A stretch of 57,799 nt of DNA from Pseudomonas sp. TH10 (GCF_016651255.1 NZ_JAEKEG010000014.1:1-57799); one strand, 5' to 3'; counted from the first letter of the stretch, positions 1-8,739 are shown. Made by a program: numbers and translations. The notes: generated by a model not told the origin, from the letters alone.

Positions 1-2364
1 GCCGTGGTTGTCGGCATTTTTCGGCGTACGGAAGAACGGAATGCTGCTGGTGAAGAACCCGTACAGCACCGCTTTGGCGATGGTGTGGGACAACGCCAGC
101 CCTGCCAGTGCCGCGCAGAAGGCATCCTTGAGATTCACCCCGACCGCGCGGCGGTACAGGAAGATGATCTTGCCGACCTTGAACACGAACAGTGCCAGGG
201 GCGGAATCGCGAAAATCAACAGCGGTGGATCGACCCGCTGGGGCACGATGATCATCGCCGCCGACCACAACAGGGCGCCGACCGTGAAGAAGATATTCAT
301 GCCGTCCGCCACCCACGGTAGCCAGCCCGCGAGGAAGTGGTAACGCTGGCCGCGGGTCAGTTCAGTGTCCTTGCCGCGCAACAGGCTTGCTGTGTGCCGC
401 TTGATAATCTGAATCGCACCATAGGCCCAGCGGAAACGCTGCTTCTTGAAGTCGATAAAGGTATCCGGCATCAGCCCCTTGCCGTAGCTGTCGTGGTAAT
501 ACGCCGCCGACAGACCTTTTTCGAATACGCGCAGACCGAGTTCGGCGTCTTCGCAGATGCACCAGTCGGCCCAGCCCAGTTCTTCCAGAACTGAACGACG
601 CGTCATGGTCATGGTGCCGTGCTGAATGATCGCGTCACGGTCGTTACGAGTGACCATGCCGATATGGAAGAAGCCTTTGTATTCGGCGTAGCAGAGCTTC
701 TTGAAGGTGCTTTCGTTCTGGTCGCGATAATCCTGCGGCGACTGCACCACAGCGATTTTCGGGTCGGCGAAGTGCGGCACCATGTGCTTGAGCCATTTCG
801 GGTGCACGCAGTAATCGGAGTCGATCACGGCGATGACTTCGGCATCCTTGGCGGTGTGCGGAATCAGGTAGTTCAGCGCGCCGCCCTTGAAACCGGCCAG
901 CGGGGATACGTGGAAGAACTTGAAGCGCGGGCCGAGGGTGGCGCAGTAATCGCGCACCGGCTCCCACACCGCCGGATCCTTGGTGTTGTTGTCGATGATC
1001 AGGACTTCGTAGTCCGGGTAATCGAGCGCGGCCAGCGCGTCGAGGGTCTGTTTGACCATCTCCGGCGGCTCGTTGTAGCAGGGCACGTGGATCGAGACTT
1101 TCGGGCGATAGTTGGAGTCGCCCTCGACCGGCAGGAACTCGCGCCGACGTTTGTGAATCCACACCGCTTCGGCCAGTTCATGCGCCTCGGTCAGCAAGAC
1201 GATGAACACCCCGAGCGCACCCAGCGCCAACAGGAAGCCCACCGTCAGGCTGAACCACGTGCTGTATTGCAGGCTGTAGTCGTAACCGATCCACACCAGC
1301 ACCGACCCACACAGGAAGGCGATAAAGGTCAGGAAAATCCGCCCACGCTGACGCAGCGCCGAGCCGTCGATCATCAGCAGGGTCAGCGACAATAGCGCCA
1401 ACACCACCGAACCGATGGCCAACACGCGCCATTGCGGGATCGCCACCACCGGGCCTTCAAAGTTGAATTTCTGCTGACGCGCGGCGTTGAACACGCCCCA
1501 ATACGCGCCGACCGAGCCTTCGTCGCTGGCCTTCCACGGCTGGTCGAACGCTTCGATCACGAAATAGTTGAAGCCTTGGCGGTTGAGCTTGTTGACCAGA
1601 TTACGCAGGTAAATCGCCTGATCCGCCGGCGACGCGTCGGCACCACCGCGCATGCGGCCGTTGCTCGGCCAGCCCACTTCGGAGAGCAGCAGCGGTTTTT
1701 TCGGGAAGAGTTTTTTCAGATCGCGAGCACGGTCGAAGACGAACTGCCCGGCTTTATCCACCGGAATGAATTCCCAGTACGGCAGAACGTGCGCGGCGAT
1801 CAGGTCAACGTGCTTGGCCAGCTCCGGGTGTTCTTCCCAGACGTGCCATTGCTCGGACGTGGTCACCGGCACTTTCACCGCCGCGCGCACGCGATCAAGC
1901 AGCACGCTCAGTTGTTCGGCGGTGATTTCCTTGCGGAAGATCGCTTCGTTGCCGACCACCACGCGAACCACGCTGCGCGAGGTGTTGGCCAGTTCGATGG
2001 CGCGCTGGATTTCCCGTTCGTTACGTTCCTGGTCGGGGCTGATCCAGATCCCCAGGGTCACGCGCAGGCCGAACTCTTCAGCCAGTTTCGGGATGTCCTG
2101 TAGGGAGCCGTCGACCGAGTAGATGCGGATGTTGTCGGTCAGCTTGCTCATGATCTCCAGATCGCGGCGCATCTCGTCGTCAGACGGATACTGATCCTTC
2201 TGTGGGAATTGTCCCTGCTGAAATGGCGAATAGGAGAAACCGGAGATCTGCTCCGGCCAGTTGGGCGCGGAGACCGGGCGGTTGATCAGTGCCCAGAAAC
2301 CGGTGAACAGGGCGGCGATTGCCAGAACCACCACCAGGTTGAGTCCAAATTTACGCGATGACAT
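1..2364 (-). CDS. ndvB: NdvB-like beta-glucan synthase: GH17 domain fused to GT2 glycosyltransferase (3' end outside window)
   Basis: Inner-membrane enzyme expected to polymerise glucose from UDP-glucose into periplasmic beta-(1,3)-glucans and remodel them. The 788 codons in the window are open without a frameshift from the ATG at 2364 (MSSRKFGLNLVVVLAIAALF, a membrane anchor). A GH17 domain follows, with VGNEAIF (E140, acid/base) and the signature LLLSEVGWPSNG (E229, nucleophile). Hydrophobic helices lie around residues 310-400. The GT2 domain starts near residue 419 (VSIHVPCYNEPPEM), with DSD near 515, CEDAELG near 600 and QRFRW near 642, the substrate-binding and processivity motifs, and then further helices. 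In P. aeruginosa NdvB glucans are linked to biofilm antibiotic tolerance. The C-terminus lies beyond base 1. The family call is firm; the exact glucan is inferred. Confidence 0.85.
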   Translation of the reverse strand, partial: MSSRKFGLNLVVVLAIAALFTGFWALINRPVSAPNWPEQISGFSYSPFQQGQFPQKDQYPSDDEMRRDLEIMSKLTDNIRIYSVDGSLQDIPKLAEEFGLRVTLGIWISPDQERNEREIQRAIELANTSRSVVRVVVGNEAIFRKEITAEQLSVLLDRVRAAVKVPVTTSEQWHVWEEHPELAKHVDLIAAHVLPYWEFIPVDKAGQFVFDRARDLKKLFPKKPLLLSEVGWPSNGRMRGGADASPADQAIYLRNLVNKLNRQGFNYFVIEAFDQPWKASDEGSVGAYWGVFNAARQQKFNFEGPVVAIPQWRVLAIGSVVLALLSLTLLMIDGSALRQRGRIFLTFIAFLCGSVLVWIGYDYSLQYSTWFSLTVGFLLALGALGVFIVLLTEAHELAEAVWIHKRRREFLPVEGDSNYRPKVSIHVPCYNEPPEMVKQTLDALAALDYPDYEVLIIDNNTKDPAVWEPVRDYCATLGPRFKFFHVSPLAGFKGGALNYLIPHTAKDAEVIAVIDSDYCVHPKWLKHMVPHFADPKIAVVQSPQDYRDQNESTFKKLCYAEYKGFFHIGMVTRNDRDAIIQHGTMTMTRRSVLEELGWADWCICEDAELGLRVFEKGLSAAYYHDSYGKGLMPDTFIDFKKQRFRWAYGAIQIIKRHTASLLRGKDTELTRGQRYHFLAGWLPWVADGMNIFFTVGALLWSAAMIIVPQRVDPPLLIFAIPPLALFVFKVGKIIFLYRRAVGVNLKDAFCAALAGLALSHTIAKAVLYGFFTSSIPFFRTPKNADNHG

Positions 2365-2552
2365 AGCTATTTCGGGTTCCAAAGGCTGTGGAACGAAGGA
2401 TCGGTCGGCTATACGCCCGAGGGGCGCGCATCCTACACCGGCAGTTCGCCAGTCGTACATCTGATAGGGAAATGCCCGACATTGGGCAGCCGACTTTGAC
2501 TTAAGTTCTTACACTTGTAGCTGGAAGCTTAAAACTTGTCGCTGTGTAGCCC

Positions 2553-2558
2553 TATAAT
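2553..2558 (+). promoter_or_regulatory. Candidate -10 box upstream of tcdA
   Basis: A perfect TATAAT lies 27 bases before the tcdA start, in the gap between the divergent ndvB-like gene and tcdA. I see no -35 with good spacing, so this is a motif-only call. Confidence 0.35.
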
Positions 2559-2584
2559 GCGCGCCGGTTTTTGGGGTAATGGTC

Positions 2585-3396
2585 ATGAGTACAGAAGATC
2601 CGCGGTTTGCAGGCATCGCCCGTTTGTATGGCATCGAAGGCCTGGAGCGCTTGCGCGCGGCCCATGTGGCGATTGTCGGCGTCGGTGGCGTTGGTTCCTG
2701 GGCGGCGGAAGCCATGGCCCGTTGTGGCGTCGGCGAGATTTCGCTGTTTGATCTGGACGACGTTTGTGTCAGCAACGCCAACCGCCAGTTGCATGCGCTG
2801 GACAGCACCGTGGGCAAGCCCAAGGTTGAGGTGATGGCCGAGCGCTTGCGCGGGATCAACCCGATTGTACGGTGCACGCGGTGGCAGACTTCGTCACCCG
2901 CGAGACCATGGCCGAATACATCTTGCCAAACATCGACTGCGTGATCGACTGCATCGACGCGGTCAACGCCAAGGCAGCGCTGATTGCTTGGTGCAAACGC
3001 CGCAAGATCCAGATCATTACCACCGGCGGCGCGGGCGGGCAGATTGATCCGACGCTGATTCAGGTGTGTGACCTCAACCGCACGTTCAATGATCCGTTGG
3101 CCTCGAAAGTGCGTTCGACCCTACGCCGCGACTACAGTTTTTCGCGCACGATGACCCGTCATTACAGCGTGCCGTGCGTGTTTTCCACCGAGCAACTGCG
3201 TTATCCGAAGCCGGATGGCAGCATTTGTTTGCAGAAGAGTTTTGTCGGCGATGGCGTGAAGCTGGACTGCGCGGGCGGGTTTGGTGCGGTGATGATGGTC
3301 ACGGCGACGTTCGGCATGGTCGCGGCAACCAAGGCTGTGGACAAAATTGTGGCTGGCGTCCGGCGCCCGGCAGAGCGGGTCAAACCCGAGGCATAG
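2585..3396 (+). CDS. tcdA: tRNA threonylcarbamoyladenosine dehydratase TcdA (CsdL), interrupted by one -1 frameshift
   Basis: E1-like ATPase that cyclises t6A37 of ANN-decoding tRNAs to ct6A, working with CsdA and CsdE. The start MSTEDPRFAGIARLYG is preferred over the ATG two codons upstream because it fits family N-termini. The Rossmann motif GVGGVGSWAAEAM lies near residues 34-46. The frame breaks at 2858-2864: after RGINP the coding frame continues one base short as DCTVHAVADFVTRETM, then ITTGGAGGQIDP, and ends at 3396. Restoring one base in the CCC run (AAC CCC GAT TGT) gives 270 residues, the family length. It converges with csdE and csdA, its functional partners. Either a sequencing error or a null allele. 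Confidence 0.85.
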
Positions 3397-3399
3397 AGA

Positions 3400-3490
3400 C
3401 TTGTGGAGCTGCGCGAAGGCTAGCGACCTTTTGATCATTTAGTGTCGGCAAGTGGGCGCCGGAGCTAAAGCTCGCAGCCTTGCGGCGCTT
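3400..3490. repeat. Degenerate REP doublet between tcdA and csdE
   Basis: TGTGGAGCTGCGCGAAGGCT at 3402-3421 resembles the GCAGCCTTCGGCAGCTCC-type REP on the opposite strand, and GGAGCTAAAGCTCGCAGCC at 3461-3479 resembles the facing half. Compared with the cleaner copy at 8741-8830, extra single bases are present. It lies where tcdA and csdE converge and may act as a weak terminator. Confidence 0.4.
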
Positions 3491-3894
3491 AACAGTTCAT
3501 TCATGCGCCGCAGGCACTGCATTGCAGGCCATTGCTGCGCGAGGGCGAGAGCTGCCGGCTACAGTCCCAGTTGATTAAACCAGTCTGGCAGATCAACTTG
3601 CTGTAACTCAGCGGCAGACAAGCCGTTAACCCGCAACAGCAACAACGCCACCAACCCGCGAATCATCCGCGCATCGCTGCTGGCGCTGAATTGCCAATGA
3701 CCGTCGCGCAACGATCCCACCAGCCACACCTGACTCTCACAGCCATGCACCCGGTTGCGCGTCGACTTTGTCCTCATCACTGAGTGAAGGCAGGCGGTCG
3801 CCCCACTGCATCAACAGCCGCGCGCGTTGTTCCCAGCCTGCAGCTTCCTTGAAGGTGGCCAGCGCCCGTGACGGCCGTCCGCTGGCAGGGTCAT
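3439..3894 (-). pseudogene. csdE: Cysteine desulfurase sulfur acceptor CsdE (SufE-like), with multiple frameshifts
   Basis: SufE-family protein that accepts sulfur from CsdA and acts with TcdA. The ATG at 3894 overlaps the csdA stop (ATGA). Reading on gives MTLPAD, then needs a frame change to ALATFKEAAGWEQRARLLMQ and LPSLSDEDKVDA. Near 3757 another change gives NRVHGCESQVWLVGSLRDGH with the sulfur-accepting Cys in HGCES, and on to DWFNQLGL. Further single-base changes near 3560-3500 are needed to recover SRQLSPSRSNGL and VLRRMNELLSA. I count about six apparent single-base insertions in 456 bases, far more than anywhere else here. Removing them gives about 149 residues, a normal length. Either real decay or a locally poor consensus. 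Confidence 0.75.
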
Positions 3895-5096
3895 CGCAGC
3901 AACTCCAGGGCCTGGTCCAGGGCTTCAAAGAAGCGCTCCAGATCATCGGAGTCGTTGTACAGCGCCAACGACACCCGGATCGCGCCGGCCAGTTCAAGAC
4001 TCTTCAGCAACGGCATGGCGCAGTGATGACCCGCGCGCACGGCAATCCCCTGTTCGGTCAACAGGTGCGCCAGATCCGAGTTATGCACACCCTCGACCAC
4101 AAAGCTGGCCAGGGCCAGTTGCGGTTTGCCCAGCAGGCGAATGCCGTTGCGGGCTTGCAGGCCCTTGAGCAAATAATCGTGCAGGGCGGCTTCATGAGCC
4201 GACACGGCGTCCTGATCCAGCCCTGCCAGATAATCCAGGGTGGCGCCGAGCCTGATGACGCTGGCGATCGGCGGTGTGCCGGCTTCGAAACCCAGGGGCG
4301 CGGGACGAAAACGAGCGTCGTGATAATTGGCATCGAGCACCATCTCGCCGCCGTATTGCCAATGGCGCAGATGTAACAGTGCTTCATGCCGGCCAAACAG
4401 CACACCGAGGCCATCCGGACCGTACAGCTTGTGGCTGGAAAACACATAAAAGTCGCAACCCAGGGCCTGCACATCGTGGCGACCGTGAACGATCCCCTGG
4501 GCGCCATCGACTACGGTGATGGCGCCGTGGCTCCGTGCCAGGGCCAACAGGGCGGGTAACGGTTGCCAGGCGCCCAGCACGTTGGACAGCTGGCTGACGG
4601 CCAGCAGGCGAGTGCTCGGGCCGATGAGCAGGGCGGCGGCGTCCAGGTCGATGAGGCCGTCGTTGTCGAGTGGCAGGATCACCAGCTTCAGCTTGTGGCG
4701 ATGGGCCAGTTGCTGCCATGGCAGCAGGTTAGCGTGATGCTCCAGGGCGCTGATAACGATTTCGTCGCCCGGCTGGAATGAGTGCTCCAGGCCATAGGCC
4801 AGGAGATTCAAAGCGGAGGTGGCGCCGTGGGTAAAGATGATCTGCCCGCTGTCACCGGCATTCAGCCACTGGGCAACCTTCAGCCGACTGTCCTCGAACG
4901 CCTGCGTCGCGTGAGCGCCGGGTAGGTGTTGCGCACGATGCACGTTGGCTGCGCCATTGGCGTAGTAATGCGTCAGTGCGTCGAGCAGGGCTTGCGGTTT
5001 TTGTGTGGTGGCGGCGTTGTCCAGATAGGTCTGGTCTTGTCGTTGCAGCGCGGCGATGGCCGGGAAATCGCCACGCCAGGGGGAGGGAATCATCAT
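3891..5096 (-). CDS. csdA: Cysteine desulfurase CsdA
   Basis: PLP-dependent class V aminotransferase-fold enzyme that takes sulfur from L-cysteine and hands it to CsdE. The PLP lysine is in FSSHKLYGPDGLGVLFG and the active cysteine in VRAGHHCAMPLLKSL. YLDNAATTQKPQALLDAL marks the N-terminal domain. I chose the ATG at 5096 (MMIPSPWRGDFPAIAALQR), giving 401 residues as in the family. A longer reading to 5174 would translate a REP element (MTSIASKLAPTTG), so it is rejected. The gene is intact, overlaps csdE by ATGA and faces tcdA. Confidence 0.92.
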   Translation of the reverse strand: MMIPSPWRGDFPAIAALQRQDQTYLDNAATTQKPQALLDALTHYYANGAANVHRAQHLPGAHATQAFEDSRLKVAQWLNAGDSGQIIFTHGATSALNLLAYGLEHSFQPGDEIVISALEHHANLLPWQQLAHRHKLKLVILPLDNDGLIDLDAAALLIGPSTRLLAVSQLSNVLGAWQPLPALLALARSHGAITVVDGAQGIVHGRHDVQALGCDFYVFSSHKLYGPDGLGVLFGRHEALLHLRHWQYGGEMVLDANYHDARFRPAPLGFEAGTPPIASVIRLGATLDYLAGLDQDAVSAHEAALHDYLLKGLQARNGIRLLGKPQLALASFVVEGVHNSDLAHLLTEQGIAVRAGHHCAMPLLKSLELAGAIRVSLALYNDSDDLERFFEALDQALELLR

Positions 5097-5141
5097 GCAA
5101 ATGGGCCCTGCAAAACATGGGCGGGAAAATGCCAAACCCGT

Positions 5142-5356
5142 TGTAGGAGCGAGCTTGCTCGCGATGGACGTCAACGATAACTCTGGCTACCTGAATAACC
5201 GCGTTGCCCAAGCGTTTTTCACAAGCGAGCTCGCTCCTGCAGAATTGACTGTGCACCTGTAGGAGCGAGCTTGCTCGCGATGGACGTCAACGATAACTCG
5301 GGCTACCTGAATAACCGCGTTGCCCTAGCGTTGTTCGCGAGCGAGCTCGCTCCTAC
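5142..5356. repeat. Tandem pair of REP/BIME units, period 116 bases
   Basis: Two near-identical units start at 5142 and 5258. Each opens with TGTAGGAGCGAGCTTGCTCG, has a spacer containing GGACGTCAACGATAACTC and AATAACCGCGTTGCCC, and closes with the inverse arm AGCGAGCTCGCTCCT. The units differ at only a few bases, so the duplication is recent or homogenised. The array lies between the csdA start and the dapD stop, and the first unit sits within 50 bases of the csdA start codon. Confidence 0.9.
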
Positions 5357-5372
5357 ATGTTAATGGCGCAGC

Positions 5373-6407
5373 TTAGTTGTGAGCGTGCAGCGCTTCGTTC
5401 AGTTCGATCGCCGATTTGTGGGTTTTGCATTCCACAGCACCGGTTTCAGAATTGCGACGGAACAGCAGGTCGGTCTGACCCGCCAGCTCACGCGCCTTCA
5501 CGACTTTGACCAGGTTGTTGTTCTCGTCCAGCAAAGCAACCTTGGTGCCGGCGGTGACGTACAGGCCCGACTCAACAGTGTTGCGGTCGCCCAACGGAAT
5601 ACCGATACCGGCGTTGGCGCCGATCAGGCAGCCTTCGCCAACCTTGATCACGATGTTGCCACCGCCCGACAGGGTGCCCATGGTCGAGCAACCGCCGCCC
5701 AGGTCCGAACCCTTGCCGACGAAGACGCCAGCGGATACGCGGCCTTCGATCATGCCCGGGCCTTCGGTGCCAGCGTTGAAGTTGATGAAACCTTCGTGCA
5801 TCACGGTGGTGCCTTCACCGACATAAGCGCCCAGGCGCAGACGGGCGGCATCAGCGATGCGCACGCCGGCCGGTACGACGTAGTCGGTCATCTTCGGGAA
5901 TTTGTCTACCGAGAACACTTCCAGCAGCTCGCCACGCAGACGGGCTTCCAGTTGCATTTCGGTCAGTTCGCTCAGGTCGATCGCGCCCTGGCTGGTCCAG
6001 GCTACGTTCGGCAGCAGCGGGAAGATCCCGGCCAGATTCAGGCCATGCGGCTTGACCAGACGGTGCGACAGCAGGTGCAGCTTGAGGTAGGCCTCAGGCG
6101 TCGAGGTCAACTGCGCGTCTTCAGCCAGCAGGGTGGCGACCAGCGGTTTGTGGCTCTCGGCCAGACGGGTCAGCAGCTTGCCTTGTACCGGGTCGATGCC
6201 CTTCACGGCTTCAGCCAGTTGCGCAGCCTGCGCGGTGGTGAAGGTGATGGCCTGGTTGCCTTCGCTGTAAGCGAGAATTGGCGCGACGGCAGCCACCAGT
6301 TCGGCCGACGGATTCAACAGCGGCTGAGGGTAAAACACTTCCAGCCATGCGCCTTGACGATTCTGGGTGCCGACGCCGAAAGCGATGCTGAACAGGGAGT
6401 TGGACAT
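5373..6407 (-). CDS. dapD: 2,3,4,5-tetrahydropyridine-2,6-dicarboxylate N-succinyltransferase DapD
   Basis: Succinylates tetrahydrodipicolinate from succinyl-CoA in the succinylase branch of lysine and meso-diaminopimelate synthesis. The 344-residue length is that of the large Pseudomonas/actinobacterial type rather than the shorter E. coli enzyme. The C-terminal half shows the left-handed beta-helix hexapeptide pattern (GVRIADAARLRLGAYVGEGT, HEGFINFNAGTEGPGMIEGR, GEGCLIGANAGIGIPLGDRN). It lies 32 bases after the YffB-like gene on the same strand, so they are probably co-transcribed. Its succinyl product is the route to the DapC substrate; dapC is 2.4 kb away at 8842-10041. Confidence 0.95.
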   Translation of the reverse strand: MSNSLFSIAFGVGTQNRQGAWLEVFYPQPLLNPSAELVAAVAPILAYSEGNQAITFTTAQAAQLAEAVKGIDPVQGKLLTRLAESHKPLVATLLAEDAQLTSTPEAYLKLHLLSHRLVKPHGLNLAGIFPLLPNVAWTSQGAIDLSELTEMQLEARLRGELLEVFSVDKFPKMTDYVVPAGVRIADAARLRLGAYVGEGTTVMHEGFINFNAGTEGPGMIEGRVSAGVFVGKGSDLGGGCSTMGTLSGGGNIVIKVGEGCLIGANAGIGIPLGDRNTVESGLYVTAGTKVALLDENNNLVKVVKARELAGQTDLLFRRNSETGAVECKTHKSAIELNEALHAHN

Positions 6408-6439
6408 GTGAATACCTCTACAAAATTGAACGGGCTGGC

Positions 6440-6802
6440 TTACTTCAGAGCGGCCGCGTAGATATCTGGCTTGAAGCCAATCAGGGTTCGGTCACCGAGA
6501 TCGAGCACCGGGCGCTTGATCATCGAGGGTTGAGCGAGCATCAGTTCGATGGCTTTCGATTGGTCGAGATCGGCTTTGCGTTCGTCGTCGAGTTTGCGAA
6601 AGGTCGTGCCTGCGCGGTTCAACACCACTTGCCAGCCGTGCTCGTCACACCACTGGGTCAGGTGTTCGCGGTCGATACCGGCGGTTTTGTAATCGTGAAA
6701 GTCATAGCTGACAGCGTGTTCATCGAGCCAGGTGCGCGCCTTCTTCATGGTGTCGCAGGCTTTGATGCCGAAAAGGTGCAACGTTTTACTTGAATCGGTC
6801 AA
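6440..6802 (-). CDS. ArsC/Spx-family thioredoxin-fold protein, YffB-like
   Basis: A 120-residue protein of the arsenate-reductase-like family. It has one N-terminal cysteine in LFGIKACDTMKKARTWL (C16) rather than a CXXC pair, and the basic motif SMIKRPVLDLGDRTLIGF near the C-terminus. This matches the YffB group, whose physiological substrate is uncertain, so I give no arsenate function. It stands upstream of dapD in a likely two-gene unit, an association known across Pseudomonas. The start MTDSSKTLHLFG has a GGGGCGATTCC stretch just upstream as a possible ribosome site. Confidence 0.85.
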   Translation of the reverse strand: MTDSSKTLHLFGIKACDTMKKARTWLDEHAVSYDFHDYKTAGIDREHLTQWCDEHGWQVVLNRAGTTFRKLDDERKADLDQSKAIELMLAQPSMIKRPVLDLGDRTLIGFKPDIYAAALK

Positions 6803-6878
6803 GGAATCGCCCCCTTTACAGGTGCTGGAGAAAAATGGTGTCGGATTATGCCATGACCTTACGGTTAGCGCGTAAACC

Positions 6879-6971
6879 TGTGGGGTGAGCCTGCTCGCGA
6901 TGGCGTTGGGTCAGTCAGTCTTCATGTCGAATGTTACGCCGCGATTGCGAGCGGGGTCGCTCCCGCAGGAT
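6879..6971. repeat. REP doublet upstream of the antiporter gene
   Basis: TGTGGGGTGAGCCTGCTCGC at 6879-6898 faces GCGAGCGGGGTCGCTCCCGC at 6948-6967. It is an imperfect copy of the GAGCAGGCTCGCTCC-type REP. It fills much of the 276-base gap between the divergent YffB-like and antiporter genes. Confidence 0.7.
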
Positions 6972-7078
6972 GTCAGGCATGCTGATGCCCGCGATGCGAC
7001 ATAGGTGTAACGGCCAGCCCGCAGTCTAAACCGCTAATATGGCACTTCAATGCTGTCGATTGCCTGGGAAAACGCTTT

Positions 7079-8728
7079 ATGCAAACCGCCTACACCGTCC
7101 TGATCCTGCTCATGCTGGTCAGTGTCTCTCGTCTGGTGGGGCGGGTTATCCCGCTGCCATTGCCGCTGGTGCAAATTTGCGCCGGAGCCCTGCTGGCCTG
7201 GCCGACGCTGGGGTTGCATGTGGCACTGGACCCTGAATTGTTTCTATTTTTGTTTTTGCCGCCTTTGTTGTTTTCCGATGGCTGGCGGATGCCCAAGCGC
7301 GAGCTATGGCGCCTGCGGGGGCCGATCCTGACGCTGGCAGTGGGCCTGGTGTTGTTCACCGTGGTGGGCGCCGGTTATTTCATTCATTGGCTATTGCCAA
7401 GCATTCCCTTGCCGGTGGCGTTCGCGCTGGCGGCAGTCTTGTCGCCGACGGATGCCGTGGCGGTGTCGGCGATTTCGCAGAACAGGCTGCCGACGCCATT
7501 GATGCACATGTTGCAGGGCGAGGCACTGATGAACGACGCCTCAGGCCTGGTGACGTTCAAATTTGCCTTGGCTGCCGCGGTCACCGGCGTGTTCTCCCTG
7601 GCCAATGCGAGCCTGACATTCGTCCTGGTGGCGGTCGGCGGGCTGGCGGTCGGGGTTGCGCTGAGCTGGCTGGTCGGGCGCCTGCGCTCCTGGATGATCG
7701 CGCGCGGCTGGGATGACCCCGCGACCCACGTGGTGTTTATGCTGTTGCTGCCCTTCGCCGCCTACGTACTGGCCGAGCGCCTGGGAGCATCGGGCATCCT
7801 GTCGGCGGTGGCGGCAGGGATGATGCAGAGCTGGCTCGACCTGCTGCCGCGCCAGACCAGTACCCGGCTGCTCAATCGCAGCGTCTGGTCGCTGCTGGAG
7901 TTCGCTTTCAACGGTTTGATTTTCCTGCTGCTGGGCTTGCAGTTGCCGGACATCATCAAGGCAGTTGCCAGTCATGAAACCTCGTTGTGGCCGACCTTGC
8001 TCTACCGCTGCCTGGATGTGCTGGCAATCTTTCTGGTGCTGTTGGTATTGCGCTTCGTGTGGGTGCAAAGCATCTGGCGCTTGTCGGGCCTGCTGCGCCG
8101 CTGGCGCGGCAAGGGTGAAATGACGCAGGTTCCGACTGCGCGCTCGTGCTGGTTACTGACCGTTGGCGGCGTACGCGGGGCGGTCACGCTGGCGGGTGTG
8201 TTGTCGGTGCCGATGCTGATGGGGGGCGTGGCATTCCCGGAACGTGACTTGCTGATATTCATCGCGGCCGGGGTGATCCTGCTGTCACTGATTGCGGCGT
8301 GTATTGCGCTGCCGTTGCTCCTGCGTGGCATCGAAAAAAGCCCCGACGACAAGCGGCGCAATGAAGTGCGTGAGGCCTGGCGCAAGACGGCCGAGGCGGC
8401 GATCCATGCGCTCGAAGCCGAAGAAGCCGAAGAAGCCGAAGAAGCCAAGCCGCATGACGCGGCGCAGGCAGCACTCGCCGCCGAGCTCAAGGCGCGGATC
8501 ATGTCCGAATACCGGCATCAGCTGGAGGTGTTCAACGATTCGGCGGAAGCCCAGGCATTGGCGTTCCAGATGGACTTGCTGGAGCGGCGGATGCGCTTGA
8601 AAGCATTGCGGGCGCAGCGACTGGAACTGTACAGCCTCAGCCGTCAGCACCAGATTGGCGATGACGTACTGCGTGAGGTGTTGGCGGAGCTGGATTTGAG
8701 CGAGGCCAATTTGGGGCAGGTGAAGTAA
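7079..8728 (+). CDS. CPA1-family Na+/H+ antiporter (NhaP/YjcE type)
   Basis: Inner-membrane cation/proton exchanger of 549 residues. About twelve hydrophobic segments fill residues 1-410. The conserved ion-binding region is FALAAVLSPTDAVAVSAISQ followed by LQGEALMNDASGLVTFKFA, with the paired Asp residues typical of CPA1. GGVRGAVTLAGVLSVPML is the conserved arginine-bearing helix. The C-terminal part from about 420 is cytoplasmic and charged, with an in-frame Ala-Glu-Glu tandem repeat near residues 446-456. The ion specificity (Na+, K+ or Li+) cannot be read from sequence. It is a single-gene unit ending at a REP inverted repeat. Confidence 0.88.
   Translation: MQTAYTVLILLMLVSVSRLVGRVIPLPLPLVQICAGALLAWPTLGLHVALDPELFLFLFLPPLLFSDGWRMPKRELWRLRGPILTLAVGLVLFTVVGAGYFIHWLLPSIPLPVAFALAAVLSPTDAVAVSAISQNRLPTPLMHMLQGEALMNDASGLVTFKFALAAAVTGVFSLANASLTFVLVAVGGLAVGVALSWLVGRLRSWMIARGWDDPATHVVFMLLLPFAAYVLAERLGASGILSAVAAGMMQSWLDLLPRQTSTRLLNRSVWSLLEFAFNGLIFLLLGLQLPDIIKAVASHETSLWPTLLYRCLDVLAIFLVLLVLRFVWVQSIWRLSGLLRRWRGKGEMTQVPTARSCWLLTVGGVRGAVTLAGVLSVPMLMGGVAFPERDLLIFIAAGVILLSLIAACIALPLLLRGIEKSPDDKRRNEVREAWRKTAEAAIHALEAEEAEEAEEAKPHDAAQAALAAELKARIMSEYRHQLEVFNDSAEAQALAFQMDLLERRMRLKALRAQRLELYSLSRQHQIGDDVLREVLAELDLSEANLGQVK
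8417..8446 (+). repeat. Nine-base in-frame tandem repeat within the antiporter gene
   Basis: GCCGAAGAA occurs three times in a row (8417, 8426, 8435) with a partial fourth copy. It encodes Ala-Glu-Glu units in the cytoplasmic tail. Slippage would change length without breaking the frame. Confidence 0.85.
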
Positions 8729-8739
8729 TGGTGATCCCG

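Noticed and set aside
5097..5174. N-terminal extension of csdA
   Set aside because: It would translate part of a REP element and exceeds the family length; the ATG pair at 5093-5096 fits.
5142..5356. CRISPR-like direct repeats
   Set aside because: There are only two units with internal palindromes and conserved spacers, which is REP/BIME structure and not a CRISPR array.
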